Below are positions 35,560 through 45,937 of a DNA stretch of 60,638 nucleotides, piece by piece; within the stretch, counting starts at the first letter, position 1; every line of letters starts with the position of its first letter. This DNA is from Bacteroidales bacterium (lineage in GTDB: Bacteria > Bacteroidota > Bacteroidia > Bacteroidales > UBA7960), in assembly GCA_003557765.1 (NCBI GenBank), contig PWNO01000190.1:1-60638 (forward strand). Reading direction: 5' to 3'. A model generated the notes under the pieces. The model ran no database searches, was not told where the DNA came from, and worked only from the letters and a program-made list of their open reading frames with translations. The position numbers were made by a program, and so were the translations under genes.

Positions 35560-36033
35560 TTAACGCATGAGTTCTTTTTTTTCCTCTTCGTTGAGTGCAA
35601 TGTCGGCCTTGACCTTAAAAGGTGTGGGTCGCGATAAGATGAGAAATATCATGATGATGGCCAGCACCACCATGAGGTTGGTGTCGGCGGTGAGGACAAA
35701 AAACAGGCAGGTAAAAAGGCCGGCCAGGCCTATCAGCATCAGTCTGTGGATGATTGGTTCCTGGTATTGGTTCAGCTTGTCCATCAAGGGTGCCTCTGTC
35801 GGGATCTTTTTGATGCGCGCCTGTGGCCAGGCATAGGCAAAGACCAGGAAGATGGCTGTGATGGCGATGCTGACGGCCTGCAGGTAGCTGAAAAGCACGG
35901 CATCGTATGTCAGTATTGCTCCGACATTGCTGACATATATGGAGGATAACAACAACAGGATGATGAGTGCAAAAAATATCCTGCTGTACATCCTGTTAAT
36001 TTTCTTAAATAGGTTAAGCGCTTGATCAGACAT
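35560..36033 (-). CDS. Small four-helix membrane protein within the SUF operon, unknown function
   Basis: The 157-residue protein has hydrophobic segments at about 18-38, 47-68, 95-113 and 117-135, with a charged cytoplasmic C-terminus ending in NEEEKKELMR. I recognise no family. It lies between sufS and sufE with gaps of 33 bp and 36 bp, which places it inside the SUF transcription unit. Its presence there suggests a membrane-associated partner, but this is inference. Confidence 0.7.
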   Translation of the reverse strand: MSDQALNLFKKINRMYSRIFFALIILLLLSSIYVSNVGAILTYDAVLFSYLQAVSIAITAIFLVFAYAWPQARIKKIPTEAPLMDKLNQYQEPIIHRLMLIGLAGLFTCLFFVLTADTNLMVVLAIIMIFLILSRPTPFKVKADIALNEEEKKELMR

Positions 36034-36066
36034 AGCTTCAACTTTTTCAGTTTGCTGTTGGCCGGG

Positions 36067-37287
36067 CTACCCAAACATCTCCCTCACTTTTTGCAGGCCT
36101 TCGATCATCGTATCGATTTCCTCCCGGGTATTGTAAACGGCAAAAGATGCCCTTACCGTGCCAGGGATCCCATAGAAATCCATCAGTGGCTGGGCACAGT
36201 GATGTCCGGTGCGCACGGCCACACCGAGCTTGTCCAGGATGGTTCCGGTATCATACGGATGAATGTCTTCAAAGAGGAACGACACCACACTGGTTTTATG
36301 TTCAGCCGTGCCAATGAAGCGTACCTTTTCGAGTTTCCGGATTTGTTCCACGGTGTAGTCATGCAATTGTTGTTCATGGGCTGCAATGTTATCCAGTCCG
36401 GCATCCAGGATAAAGGTAACGGCTGCATCCAGGCCAAGTACATCTGCCACATTGGGTGTACCTGCTTCAAACTTGAAGGGCAGTTCATTGTATGTGGTCT
36501 TCTCAAAGGTGACCTCTTTGATCATCTCTCCACCGCCCTGGTAGGGCGGAAGCAGGTTCAGCCACTCTTCCTTGCCGTACAAGACACCAACGCCCATTGG
36601 TCCATACATTTTATGACCGGAAAAACAGTAAAAGTCACAATCCAGTTGCTGAACGTCAATTTTGAGGTGCGGTGCTGCCTGGGCGCCATCGATCAGCACC
36701 GGGATGTTTTTTTCATGTGCTTTTTTCACCAGTTCTTCCACAGGGTTGATGGTGCCCAGGGCGTTGCTGACGTGGGTTACGGCGACCAGCCGGGTCTTTT
36801 TGCTGAGCATGGCGGCATAGGTTTCCATATCCAGCTCGCCTTTGTCGTTGATGGGAATAACCCTGAGTTTCGCGCCCCGCTCCTGGCAGGCGATCTGCCA
36901 GGGTACGATGTTGGAGTGGTGTTCCATGGCCGAGATCAGGATCTCATCGCCTTCGTTTACGAACTTCTTTGAAAAGCTATTTGCCACCAGGTTAATGGCT
37001 TCGGTGGTTCCCCGGGTGAAGATAATCTCATGCGATTCGCCTGCATTGATAAACCGCTGCAGGTTGTTACGGGCGGCCTCATAGGCTGCTGTGGCGATGT
37101 TGCTCAAATAGTGTGCGCCGCGGTGAATGTTGCTGTTTTCGTTTTCGTAATAGTAGCGCAGCCGTTCCAATACCATCAGGGGCTTTTGGGTAGTGGCCGC
37201 ATTGTCGAAATAGATCAGCTGCCGGTTGTTGATCGCGGTTTCCAGGATAGGAAAATTTTTTCTGAGGGCATCTGCATTGATGGGCAT
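36067..37287 (-). CDS. sufS: Cysteine desulfurase SufS
   Basis: This PLP enzyme removes sulfur from cysteine for Fe-S clusters. In the 406-residue chain, K226 (SGHKMYGPMGVGVLYG) binds PLP and C364 (RTGHHCAQPLM) is the catalytic cysteine that forms the persulfide, spaced as in group II SufS. Conserved ALGTINPVEE and IPVLIDGAQAAPH segments are present. Ends 17 bp before the sufD stop-side neighbour; the run is one operon. Confidence 0.96.
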   Translation of the reverse strand: MPINADALRKNFPILETAINNRQLIYFDNAATTQKPLMVLERLRYYYENENSNIHRGAHYLSNIATAAYEAARNNLQRFINAGESHEIIFTRGTTEAINLVANSFSKKFVNEGDEILISAMEHHSNIVPWQIACQERGAKLRVIPINDKGELDMETYAAMLSKKTRLVAVTHVSNALGTINPVEELVKKAHEKNIPVLIDGAQAAPHLKIDVQQLDCDFYCFSGHKMYGPMGVGVLYGKEEWLNLLPPYQGGGEMIKEVTFEKTTYNELPFKFEAGTPNVADVLGLDAAVTFILDAGLDNIAAHEQQLHDYTVEQIRKLEKVRFIGTAEHKTSVVSFLFEDIHPYDTGTILDKLGVAVRTGHHCAQPLMDFYGIPGTVRASFAVYNTREEIDTMIEGLQKVREMFG

Positions 37288-37303
37288 AGGCGTGGCAGGC
37301 GTT

Positions 37304-38686
37304 TTAAAGTTTGCTCAAATCGATGTTAAAAGCGGTCGGCTCCTTGCTGTTGCAGTGCAGCACACACTGGTCACAGATGGAAAGTTCCCCTTTCAGCCTT
37401 TTCTCTACCAGGTGACTGATCCGGTCACGCAGCGCATCGATGGAGATCTTCCGAACCACTTCACCAGCAAAGGCCACCATCATCATTTGCCGGGCAGTCC
37501 TTTCGCACAGGCCACGTGATCGCAGGTAGAACATGGCTTCGGGGTCGAGCTGCCCCACGGTGGCTCCGTGCGAACATTTCACATCGTCGGCATAGATCTC
37601 CAGGTGCGGCTGTGTGTTCGCCTTGGCCTCATCAGTAAGCAGGATGTTTTTGTTGTTCTGATGGGCTTCCGTTTGCTGTGCATGTCTTCTGACCAGCACC
37701 TTGCCCGAAAACACTGCCTTGGCTTCATCGTCCAGGATCCCCTTAAAGAGCTGGTCGCTGCGGCTGCCGGCCGACATGTGGTCGATGTTGACCTGGTTGT
37801 CGACGTGTTGGTTGCTGTCGACCAGGTAGAGGCCGTAATGTTCGGCATGTGCTTCACCTCCAAGGATGCTGTGGTCCACAATGTTTTTTGTGAACCCGCC
37901 ATTCAGGGTAACGATATTGGAGCTGACGTGGCTCGCTGCCTGCTGACTGAAAAAGCTGTTGGTGACCAGGGCCGAATTGCGGCCTTTGTTCTGGATCTTG
38001 TAATGGTCGATCCGGGCCTCCTTGTCAGCAAATACTTCGGTGACCGTATTGGTAAAGCTGACATTGTGTGTGAGCGAGTGGTCGCAATGCACAATGGTGA
38101 GTTCGGCGCCTTTTCCGGCGATGATCAGGTGCCTGGGCTGCAGGAACACCGGTTGTTCCGCATTGACGATGTTGATCAGCTGAATGGGTTTTTCCACCTT
38201 CACGCCTTCGGGCACATGAATAAAAAGCCCATCCTGCAGGAAAGCCGTGTTCAGGGCCGTCATCTCGTAATGGTCCGGGTTGGCAGCCTTGCCAATATAG
38301 GCGTCAACCAGTTCCGGGTAAATCTCCATGGCCTTTGCCAGGCTGCCTATGATGGTGCCGTCTTTGAGGCGGGTAAGCGGAGCATGTTTATACACGTACC
38401 ATCCATTCAGCAAAGTCAGGCTGTACGTGTCCAAATCATACACATCGCATGTGAAGATCTTGTCGATGTCCATGTTTCGGCTCTTATTGCTGAAATCGAA
38501 CGAAAAATCGGTTTTCAGCAGGGGGGTCAGGTCGGTAAACCGCCAGCTTTCCTTTTTGGTGGAAGGAAAGCCATTCTGGCGGAACCTGGACAGCGCATGT
38601 TCCCTTATCCGGTTCACCAGCGGCGTGGCCTGACCTTGTATGGCATCCTGTTCTTTGTGATAAAGATCCAGCAGTTTTTCTTTCAT
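37304..38686 (-). CDS. sufD: Fe-S cluster assembly protein SufD
   Basis: SufD pairs with SufB in the SufBC2D scaffold. The 460-residue protein has the C-terminal beta-helix segments DNQVNIDHMSAGSRSDQLFKGILDD and VKCSHGATVGQLDPEAMFYLRSRGL, including the conserved His of the scaffold region. The final LVEKRLKGELSICDQCVLHC region has a Cys pair. N-terminal residues about 1-100 form the usual poorly conserved helical domain. Confidence 0.94.
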   Translation of the reverse strand: MKEKLLDLYHKEQDAIQGQATPLVNRIREHALSRFRQNGFPSTKKESWRFTDLTPLLKTDFSFDFSNKSRNMDIDKIFTCDVYDLDTYSLTLLNGWYVYKHAPLTRLKDGTIIGSLAKAMEIYPELVDAYIGKAANPDHYEMTALNTAFLQDGLFIHVPEGVKVEKPIQLINIVNAEQPVFLQPRHLIIAGKGAELTIVHCDHSLTHNVSFTNTVTEVFADKEARIDHYKIQNKGRNSALVTNSFFSQQAASHVSSNIVTLNGGFTKNIVDHSILGGEAHAEHYGLYLVDSNQHVDNQVNIDHMSAGSRSDQLFKGILDDEAKAVFSGKVLVRRHAQQTEAHQNNKNILLTDEAKANTQPHLEIYADDVKCSHGATVGQLDPEAMFYLRSRGLCERTARQMMMVAFAGEVVRKISIDALRDRISHLVEKRLKGELSICDQCVLHCNSKEPTAFNIDLSKL

Positions 38687-38696
38687 TTTTTAAAGG

Positions 38697-38736
38697 TTGT
38701 CAAAATGTCGAAATATCATGATGTCGAAATGTCCGC
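38697..38736 (-). repeat. 8-bp unit array (ATGTCAAA type), copy O2, overlapping the sufC 3' end
   Basis: Read on the plus strand five 8-bp units follow: TTGTCAAA, ATGTCGAA, ATATCATG, ATGTCGAA, ATGTCCGC. The array runs from the sufC-sufD gap into the end of sufC (stop near 38716), so the last SufC residues (DISTS) are encoded by repeat units. Confidence 0.7.
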
Positions 38737-39483
38737 GCCCGCGTCTTTCCTGATCCATTCATATCCCTTCTCTTCCAGCTCCAGGGCAAGCTCCTTGCCG
38801 CCGCTCCTGATGATCCTGCCGTCGAACAGTACGTGCACGAAATCGGGCACGATGTAGTCGAGCAGCCTCTGGTAGTGTGTGATCACCACGGTGGCATTGT
38901 CTTTCCGGCGCAGATTGTTCACGCCGTTGGCCACCACCTTGAGGGCGTCGATGTCAAGGCCAGAGTCGGTCTCATCGAGGATGGCAAGCCGGGGCTCCAG
39001 CAGCGCCATCTGAAAGATTTCGTTCTTTTTCTTCTCGCCGCCGGAAAAGCCTTCATTCACCGACCTGTTGGTCAGTTTGGAATGGATCTCCACCATCTTC
39101 TTCTTCTCCTCCATCAGCTTCAGAAACTCGGCGCCAGAAAGGGGGTCCAGACCAAGGTGTTTGCGCTTCTCGTTGATGGCTGTACGCATGAAGTTGGCGA
39201 TGCTTACACCAGGAATCTCCACAGGATACTGGAAACCCAGGAAAATGCCCTCCCTGGCCCGCATCTCCGCAGACAACTCCAGGAGATCATGTCCGTCATA
39301 TTCGACGGAGCCCCGGTCGATGTCAAAATGATCTCTTCCGGCAATCACCGATGCGAGTGTGCTTTTGCCCGAGCCATTCGGCCCCATGATGGCGTGCACC
39401 TCACCTTCATTTACCTCCAGGTTCAACCCCCGGATGATCTCCTTGCCGTGTATGGATACAGCTAAATCTTTAATCCTAAGCAT
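38716..39483 (-). CDS. sufC: Fe-S cluster assembly ATPase SufC
   Basis: SufC is the ABC ATPase that drives the SufBCD scaffold. In the 255-residue protein the Walker A is GPNGSGKST (34-42), the signature region is FSGGEKKKNEI, and Walker B is LAILDETDSGLD. The protein is slightly longer than usual (about 250); the tail DISTS is encoded by the 8-bp array listed at 38697-38736. Confidence 0.95.
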   Translation of the reverse strand: MLRIKDLAVSIHGKEIIRGLNLEVNEGEVHAIMGPNGSGKSTLASVIAGRDHFDIDRGSVEYDGHDLLELSAEMRAREGIFLGFQYPVEIPGVSIANFMRTAINEKRKHLGLDPLSGAEFLKLMEEKKKMVEIHSKLTNRSVNEGFSGGEKKKNEIFQMALLEPRLAILDETDSGLDIDALKVVANGVNNLRRKDNATVVITHYQRLLDYIVPDFVHVLFDGRIIRSGGKELALELEEKGYEWIRKDAGADISTS

Positions 39484-39492
39484 GGTAATTTA

Positions 39493-39548
39493 ATGTCTAA
39501 ATGTCAAAATGTCTAAATGTCAAAAAGTCGAAATGTCCAAATGTCACA
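39493..39548 (+). repeat. 8-bp unit array (ATGTCAAA type), copy O3
   Basis: Seven units in exact 8-bp register: ATGTCTAA, ATGTCAAA, ATGTCTAA, ATGTCAAA, AAGTCGAA, ATGTCCAA, ATGTCACA. They lie just upstream of the sufC start codon, inside the sufB-sufC gap. Confidence 0.75.
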
Positions 39549-39755
39549 GCGTCGCAAAAACTCCGCGGTTATCTCAAGCTTCGGACAGCCCAAGTGCTGT
39601 CCCTGCTGCCTTCAAACCCATGTAACCCCTAAACCTCAATCTCAAATCCCGAATCGCTTCGCTTTCCGAATCACTGCGTTCTCGGGACTTTCAGCTCGGG
39701 ACTTCGCTGCCGCTCAGCCTCAAACCCATCTTCCCCCTCAACCTCAACCTTAATC

Positions 39756-41204
<1,449 letters not shown>

Positions 41205-41712
41205 GGGATAAGGTTAAGATGTGGTTCAAATCAGGTTTCAAACCCTGCCTCCCGTCTTGTGCTTTCTGTTCAGCTTAGGATTGAAACAGGAGTTATTTGT
41301 AATTAATTTAAATTGCGACGCAAAGATATGAAACATAGGGCATTTTTTCCTATGCATACATTTTGCTGCAATTGGTGTGCTGGTGCTGGTCATTATTTGT
41401 TTTGTCCAGGCACAACAGTCAACAGCCTTCTTTTTATTCCAACGCTCATGGCCCAATATTCTTGCCTGCTGAGACAAAGCGCTCCACGCCCTGACAAAGG
41501 ATATCTGTGGCAAGTGTCCTTCACTAATACAAAACAAGCAATAAACAGCTTTGCATAGTACGGTTCAGCTGGATCAGGCGATGCGAAATGTTGTTTTTGC
41601 AAACAGGGAAACTTCCTTTGGATGTGCGACGCCATCGCAGGACCATCATAAACCTATGCATAAGGTTAAACAGCAGGAATATATAATATGTTTAGCAGGC
41701 GGGTAAATCTGT
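41205..41712. other. Intergenic region upstream of sufB, no gene seen
   Basis: These 508 bp lie between the divergent-to-parallel genes sufB and the tocopherol-cyclase-like gene. The reading frames present have no recognisable product. A minus-strand TATCTTTG (41322-41329), a TAnnTTTG match, is a candidate sufB promoter element with a leader of about 110 nt. Confidence 0.5.
41322..41329 (-). promoter_or_regulatory. Candidate -7 box of the suf operon
   Basis: Minus-strand TATCTTTG fits TAnnTTTG, about 118 bp upstream of the sufB start. No recognised IscR-type operator was seen near it. Confidence 0.35.
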
Positions 41713-42750
41713 TCATCCACCTAATATGGAGGCGTCCCCGACCATTTCCAGGCCTGCGTGGAGACCCTCGCCATCAAAAAGGACCTTACCTCGCTTGTCG
41801 GTCAGTGAAACAAACAGGCTGGCATTGACATTTTCGTGAATGACTCTTTCCATGTGCCCTTTGCCAGGAGCTTTCAGGGCGCCGTGGTGTTTGTGGCCCT
41901 CTTTTTTTACGCCCCGGATATGCAGTTGCCGGTCTTTGGTGTCGATACGCAAAGAAACCTCTTTTTTGCTGACCTCTAAGCTTTTGACCTTTGCACCGGT
42001 ATAGGTGGCAAAATAGTGTGGCTGCCCCTCATGGAGGAAAAATCCGAGGAATCCAGGAAAGCTGCTTCCGAGCCAAGGCACGCGGGCAATCGACAACATG
42101 AATGAGGTCTTTGGTTGCAGGAAGTGGTTAGACTGCATCCAGATCCAGGCCTCGGGCATACTGGAGCCCCAGTCTTTTTCGACGTAGCCCTTTCCGCCGG
42201 AAAAATCATGGTCCTTGCCATTGATTGCAATGCTGCCAGTCAACTGGTGGTCGAGGCTCACCACACCGTGGTAACATTGCATGGCGGGCACATAGCGGTA
42301 CCATCCCATGATGCCCGGGGTGTGGATGGTGACGGGAAAGGTGTGGTGGTCGGCATACCTGATCTCTCCGGCAATTCTGGCTTCGGAAGACTCAAGGTCG
42401 AGGGTGATGCCATTTTTGGAAAAATGACTGTTTCCGATAAAGACATCGAAGGCATCAGGGGCATAGCGAAATGCATCGAGCGGGTAGCGAAAATACCACG
42501 TTTGGCCTGTGTGGCCATCGATACCCTGCACAAATGCATGGGGGTCATTCTTGCTCATGGAAACTCCGGGGATGACAGAGAAAATGTGTTCACCCTGGCT
42601 GCTCACGTGCTTCATGTACCAGCCTTCAAAATAATTATTCCGCCTGCGCCTTCCCTGAAACCACTCCGGGTGCCAAACCTTTAGGATGTCGGACTTCCCT
42701 GGAAGTTTTCGTGCGCGGAGTGTGCGCATATTCGGGCCCATATCACTCAT
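41713..42750 (-). CDS. Tocopherol-cyclase-like protein
   Basis: The start at 42750 gives 345 residues; the longer frame to 42813 adds a hydrophobic stretch without family similarity. The body matches the tocopherol cyclase family (PF14249): HPEWFQGRRRRNNYFEGWYMKHV, then SGGKGYVEKDWGSSMPEAWIWMQSNHF and FLGFFLHEGQPHYFATYTGAKV. In plants and cyanobacteria the enzyme closes the chromanol ring; heterotrophic bacteria carry homologs of unknown function, and no tocopherol pathway gene is nearby. It lies downstream of the response regulator on the same strand. Confidence 0.85.
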   Translation of the reverse strand: MSDMGPNMRTLRARKLPGKSDILKVWHPEWFQGRRRRNNYFEGWYMKHVSSQGEHIFSVIPGVSMSKNDPHAFVQGIDGHTGQTWYFRYPLDAFRYAPDAFDVFIGNSHFSKNGITLDLESSEARIAGEIRYADHHTFPVTIHTPGIMGWYRYVPAMQCYHGVVSLDHQLTGSIAINGKDHDFSGGKGYVEKDWGSSMPEAWIWMQSNHFLQPKTSFMLSIARVPWLGSSFPGFLGFFLHEGQPHYFATYTGAKVKSLEVSKKEVSLRIDTKDRQLHIRGVKKEGHKHHGALKAPGKGHMERVIHENVNASLFVSLTDKRGKVLFDGEGLHAGLEMVGDASILGG

Positions 42751-42966
42751 CGTGTACTGTACATATTTGCATAAAAATATTTTTATTAAGACAGGAATTG
42801 CTGGACCCGGCATATTCCAATGGATAATTGGTAGTTGCCGTCCAAATGGGCAGTGGGAATCAGGTTGGCCCGGGCTTTCGCTTCGGGATGGGCAGTGGGT
42901 GCCGGAGGAGGATCAGCCAGCCCAAACTGAACCGGTCAGCTGCCGGGGCTGCCGCTGTGGGGGTTG
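42751..42966. other. GC-rich gap between the response regulator and the tocopherol-cyclase-like gene
   Basis: No gene is seen. Two TGGGCAGTGGG direct repeats (about 42865 and 42889) lie in a GC-rich stretch that may contain structure. The AT-rich end near 42775 could hold a promoter. Confidence 0.3.
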
Positions 42967-43683
42967 CTATACATTCTCCTCCCTGGAAACCAAAAGCTTA
43001 AAACCTTTGCCATGCACATTCAGCAATTCGATTGAGGGATCATCTCTCAGGTATTTGCGGAGTTTGGCGATGTATACATCCATGCTTCTGGCGTTAAAGT
43101 AGTTGTCGTCGAGCCAGATCTTCTTGAGCGCCTCTGAGCGGTCCAGTACATGGTTGATTCTGTCGCAAAGCATTTTTAGAAGCTGCGACTCCTTGGATGT
43201 GAGTTTTTGCTCCTTGTTGCCTTTTTTCAGGGTTTGCCTGGCGTAGTCGAAGGTATAATCTCCGATCTGGAAGAGTGTTTTGTCGGTATCGCCAACGGTT
43301 TCTGTATAGCTTCGGCGATAGATGGCTGTAATACGGAGCAGCAGTTCTTCCATGCTGAAGGGCTTTGTGATGTAGTCGTCGGCGCCGATTTTCAGCCCCT
43401 CAAGGATGTCTTCCTGCATGTTTTTGGCTGTGAGAAAGAGGATTGGGACTTTTTTGTCCACCTTTCGGATCTCTTTGGCCAGGGTAAAGCCGTCCATTAC
43501 GGGCATCATCACATCGAGGATGCAAAAATTGAAAGTCTGTTGCAGGAAAGCATCGTGTGCCTCTTTTCCGTCCACACAAAGTGTGGTAGGAAAGCCCTTG
43601 GCCTCCAGGTATGCCTTTAAGATAGTCCCCAGATTGGCATCATCTTCTGCAAGCAAAATCTTGATCATTGGTGTGTCTTCCAT
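42967..43683 (-). CDS. rprY: OmpR-family response regulator (RprY-like)
   Basis: The 238-residue protein has a receiver domain: acidic pocket LLAEDDAN, phosphoacceptor D57 in ILDVMMPVMDGF, and K107 in DDYITKPFS. A C-terminal winged helix follows (TSKESQLLKMLCDRINHVLDRSEALKKIWLDDNYFNARSMDVYIAKLRKYL). It resembles Bacteroides RprY. The sensor kinase gene ends 3 bp upstream of the start, so the pair is cotranscribed; the ATG six codons in (43668) is a possible alternative start. Confidence 0.92.
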   Translation of the reverse strand: MEDTPMIKILLAEDDANLGTILKAYLEAKGFPTTLCVDGKEAHDAFLQQTFNFCILDVMMPVMDGFTLAKEIRKVDKKVPILFLTAKNMQEDILEGLKIGADDYITKPFSMEELLLRITAIYRRSYTETVGDTDKTLFQIGDYTFDYARQTLKKGNKEQKLTSKESQLLKMLCDRINHVLDRSEALKKIWLDDNYFNARSMDVYIAKLRKYLRDDPSIELLNVHGKGFKLLVSREENV

Positions 43684-43686
43684 AGC

Positions 43687-45336
43687 TTAATTTTGTTGGT
43701 GAGATTCTTCAGCTTGCCTGGCTCCCCTTCCGTCATAACCAAAAGGGATGAAAACGGTAAACCGGGAGCCTTTCATGGGTTCACTTTCCAGCGATATGCT
43801 GCCACCATGCTTTTCTACAATGGCTTTCACATAGCTAAGGCCCAGGCCAAAACCTTTTACGTCATGCACATTACCTGTTGAAACCCGGTACAAGTTATCA
43901 AAAATTTTCTTTTGGTTGGCACGATTTATTCCCACACCCTCATCATCCACGTGTACCAGGATGCCTTTGCCTGTGTTTTCCGTGCTAATGGCAATCTTTG
44001 GTGTATGGGGTGAATATTTATTGGCATTGTCGAGCAGGTTGGATATCACGTTGGTAAGGTGCATTTTGTCTCCTTTCACATAGCTGGATGTAGCGTTCAG
44101 GTTGGTTTGGATTGTTCCGTGTTTGGCTTCTACCTGAAGGATGATCTTCTGAATGGCATGTTCAATCAGCTCGTGCATATCCAGTCCGGTAATGCTTAGA
44201 CGGATTTGTGCCTTTTCGATCAGCGCTGTTTGCAGCACCCTTTCCGTGAGCATTCCCAGTCTTTCGTTTTCTTCATTGATCACATTGATATAGCTCTGGT
44301 AGAGCGGTTCCGACTTTTTTACATCCTGGTCACACAGGGCTTGGCACGCAAGGGAGATCGTTGAAATGGGCGTTTTAAGCTCATGGGTCATGTTGTTGAT
44401 GAAGTCGTTTTTCATCACCGAAAGTTTCTTTTGCCTGAATATTGTAAATATGGTAAAGGCAAAGGATGAGATAAGGATGAACAGCAACACAATGGAGGCG
44501 CCCAGCATGGCATTCATCTGCGAAAGGATATAGCCTTCCTGCTGAGGGAAGTGGAGCAGCAGGTATTCGGGGTTTACGAACAGGTCGTTGGGGAACAGGT
44601 GGTATGCATACTGGCTTTGAAGGAGTTCCTTGCTGAATTGGCCTGTTTTTTCTGTCACCAGGGTGTGCTTGGCCGGATGATACACCCCGAACTCATAAGG
44701 TGTGGCAATGCCCTGGCTTTGCAGTTCCTGAGCCAGCAGAGAATCCAGGTTGGCGATGCTTTCGCCGTCGGACACCTGGAAAGTATATCTGCTGGAGAAG
44801 AGGTCGTCGAACAGGTCGGCAATGATCCTGCTTCTTTCGAAGAAGGCATTCAGCGGATCCTGTCCTGGTGACTGCATGGATTCCGGCAGGTATCCGGTGT
44901 CATGTCCTGGCTGCTGCTGGTATCCGCCAAACACCATGGTGGTGTCGTATCGGCTCACTCCGGCTCCAGTGCCGAGTTGCTCCCTGAGTTGGATATTAAT
45001 ATCCTGCCAAAGGATACCTCCGCCGGCATCCACCCTCGGGTTTTGTTCGAATTGCCGGGCAAAAAACTGGTCGTAATAGCGGCGGTTCAGCGAGTCCAGC
45101 ATCTGGCTGAGCTGGCTGATGTGAAGGCTGTGGTTCTGTTCCCTGATGATCTTGCGGCTGAGCTCCTGTTTGTTGAATTTATAGATCGCCCGTGATGCCG
45201 CTTCACTAACCCCCCGGTTAAAATTATCCTCTTTGACTGCCACCGCGTTGCGGATCCAGTACAACTGGATGCCCAACAAGCCCAGCAGGGAGATGCTGAT
45301 CGCTACGATAACAAGTATGATAAACCTCTTTTTCAT
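43687..45336 (-). CDS. rprX: Sensor histidine kinase (RprX-like)
   Basis: The 549-residue membrane kinase has an N-terminal TM helix (about 5-27), a periplasmic region of roughly 240 residues, and a second TM helix (about 277-300). The dimerisation box has H318 in NNMTHELKTPISTIS. The ATPase has N box NVISNLLDNANKYSP, G1 VDDEGVGI and G2 GFGLGLSYVKAIVEKHGG. Domain order is that of Bacteroides RprX. It precedes and is cotranscribed with the response regulator. The sensory input is unknown. Confidence 0.92.
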   Translation of the reverse strand: MKKRFIILVIVAISISLLGLLGIQLYWIRNAVAVKEDNFNRGVSEAASRAIYKFNKQELSRKIIREQNHSLHISQLSQMLDSLNRRYYDQFFARQFEQNPRVDAGGGILWQDINIQLREQLGTGAGVSRYDTTMVFGGYQQQPGHDTGYLPESMQSPGQDPLNAFFERSRIIADLFDDLFSSRYTFQVSDGESIANLDSLLAQELQSQGIATPYEFGVYHPAKHTLVTEKTGQFSKELLQSQYAYHLFPNDLFVNPEYLLLHFPQQEGYILSQMNAMLGASIVLLFILISSFAFTIFTIFRQKKLSVMKNDFINNMTHELKTPISTISLACQALCDQDVKKSEPLYQSYINVINEENERLGMLTERVLQTALIEKAQIRLSITGLDMHELIEHAIQKIILQVEAKHGTIQTNLNATSSYVKGDKMHLTNVISNLLDNANKYSPHTPKIAISTENTGKGILVHVDDEGVGINRANQKKIFDNLYRVSTGNVHDVKGFGLGLSYVKAIVEKHGGSISLESEPMKGSRFTVFIPFGYDGRGARQAEESHQQN

Positions 45337-45367
45337 GTGTTTATAATATGAATAAATCGGTCACATG

Positions 45368-45428
45368 GAGCTCGCCATGCAATGATCATCGGCGTGTGTG
45401 TCAATCTTGTTTGGCATGGCTCGGTTCA
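45368..45428 (+). repeat. R repeat, copy 4
   Basis: The unit reads GAGCTCGCCATGCAATGATC, then ATCGGCGTGTGTGTCA, then TTGGCATGGCTCGGTTC. It is the closest match to the inverted copy at 14034-14091. Confidence 0.75.
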
Positions 45429-45663
45429 TTATTCAAACAACACACATAAATAATATGCACCTGTTTTTACTTCAGCTCATCTGCTTCGTTGCGAAAATAT
45501 TGAAGCAGCTTATTATGGAGACGGTTTCAGCGCCTCACATCTGACTGGAATTAAATGCACGAACAATAAGGACCAGATCATTAACGGTATTGAGGCCAAA
45601 GTTCCCGGCAGGGGCAATGACTCTGATACAAAAATAAAACCTTAAACTTGTGCTTGTGGCGGT

Positions 45664-45689
45664 TTAACACACTTTAACAGGCCCTTAAC
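45664..45689. promoter_or_regulatory. Three phased TTAAC direct repeats (candidate response-regulator site)
   Basis: TTAAC occurs at 45664, 45674 and 45685, i.e. at 10- and 11-bp steps, the spacing of direct-repeat sites for OmpR-family regulators. It lies about 330 bp upstream of rprX. Binding by RprY is inference. Confidence 0.35.
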
Positions 45690-45937
45690 CTTTTTTGGTT
45701 TAATGTAAAAACCCCGCGTCCTTTGGGCGTGGTGATGTGCTTGCAGGGCTTTGTCTGCAAGACTGTGCGGCAGCAAAATGCGTAGTGCGAAGCAAAAATC
45801 CGGGCAAAAGGCACCTCCTTCGGGGGCGGATCGTCCGATTTAGTGAATTATTTGATGCACAGAAAATGAGAGGGTGATGTGCCCCACCGGCTGTGTGAAG
45901 GTAGCATGTGTGGTGGCACGTGATTATTTGGCGCCTG

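Larger units (their letters stand above)
45337..45937. other. Intergenic region between rprX and sodB with repeats and structured DNA
   Basis: These 601 bp contain an R repeat (45368-45428), three phased TTAAC boxes (45664-45689) and, from about 45705 to 45860, a GC-rich hairpin-forming part (CCCCGCGTCCTTTGGGCGTGG and CTTGCA...TGCAAG). A minus-strand TATTTTTG (45629-45636) could be a promoter box of rprX with a 290-nt leader. No gene is supported. Confidence 0.45.

Noticed and set aside
41238..41537. 99-residue frame in the sufB upstream region
   Set aside because: Cys-rich, no family similarity, overlaps other chance frames and the candidate sufB promoter.
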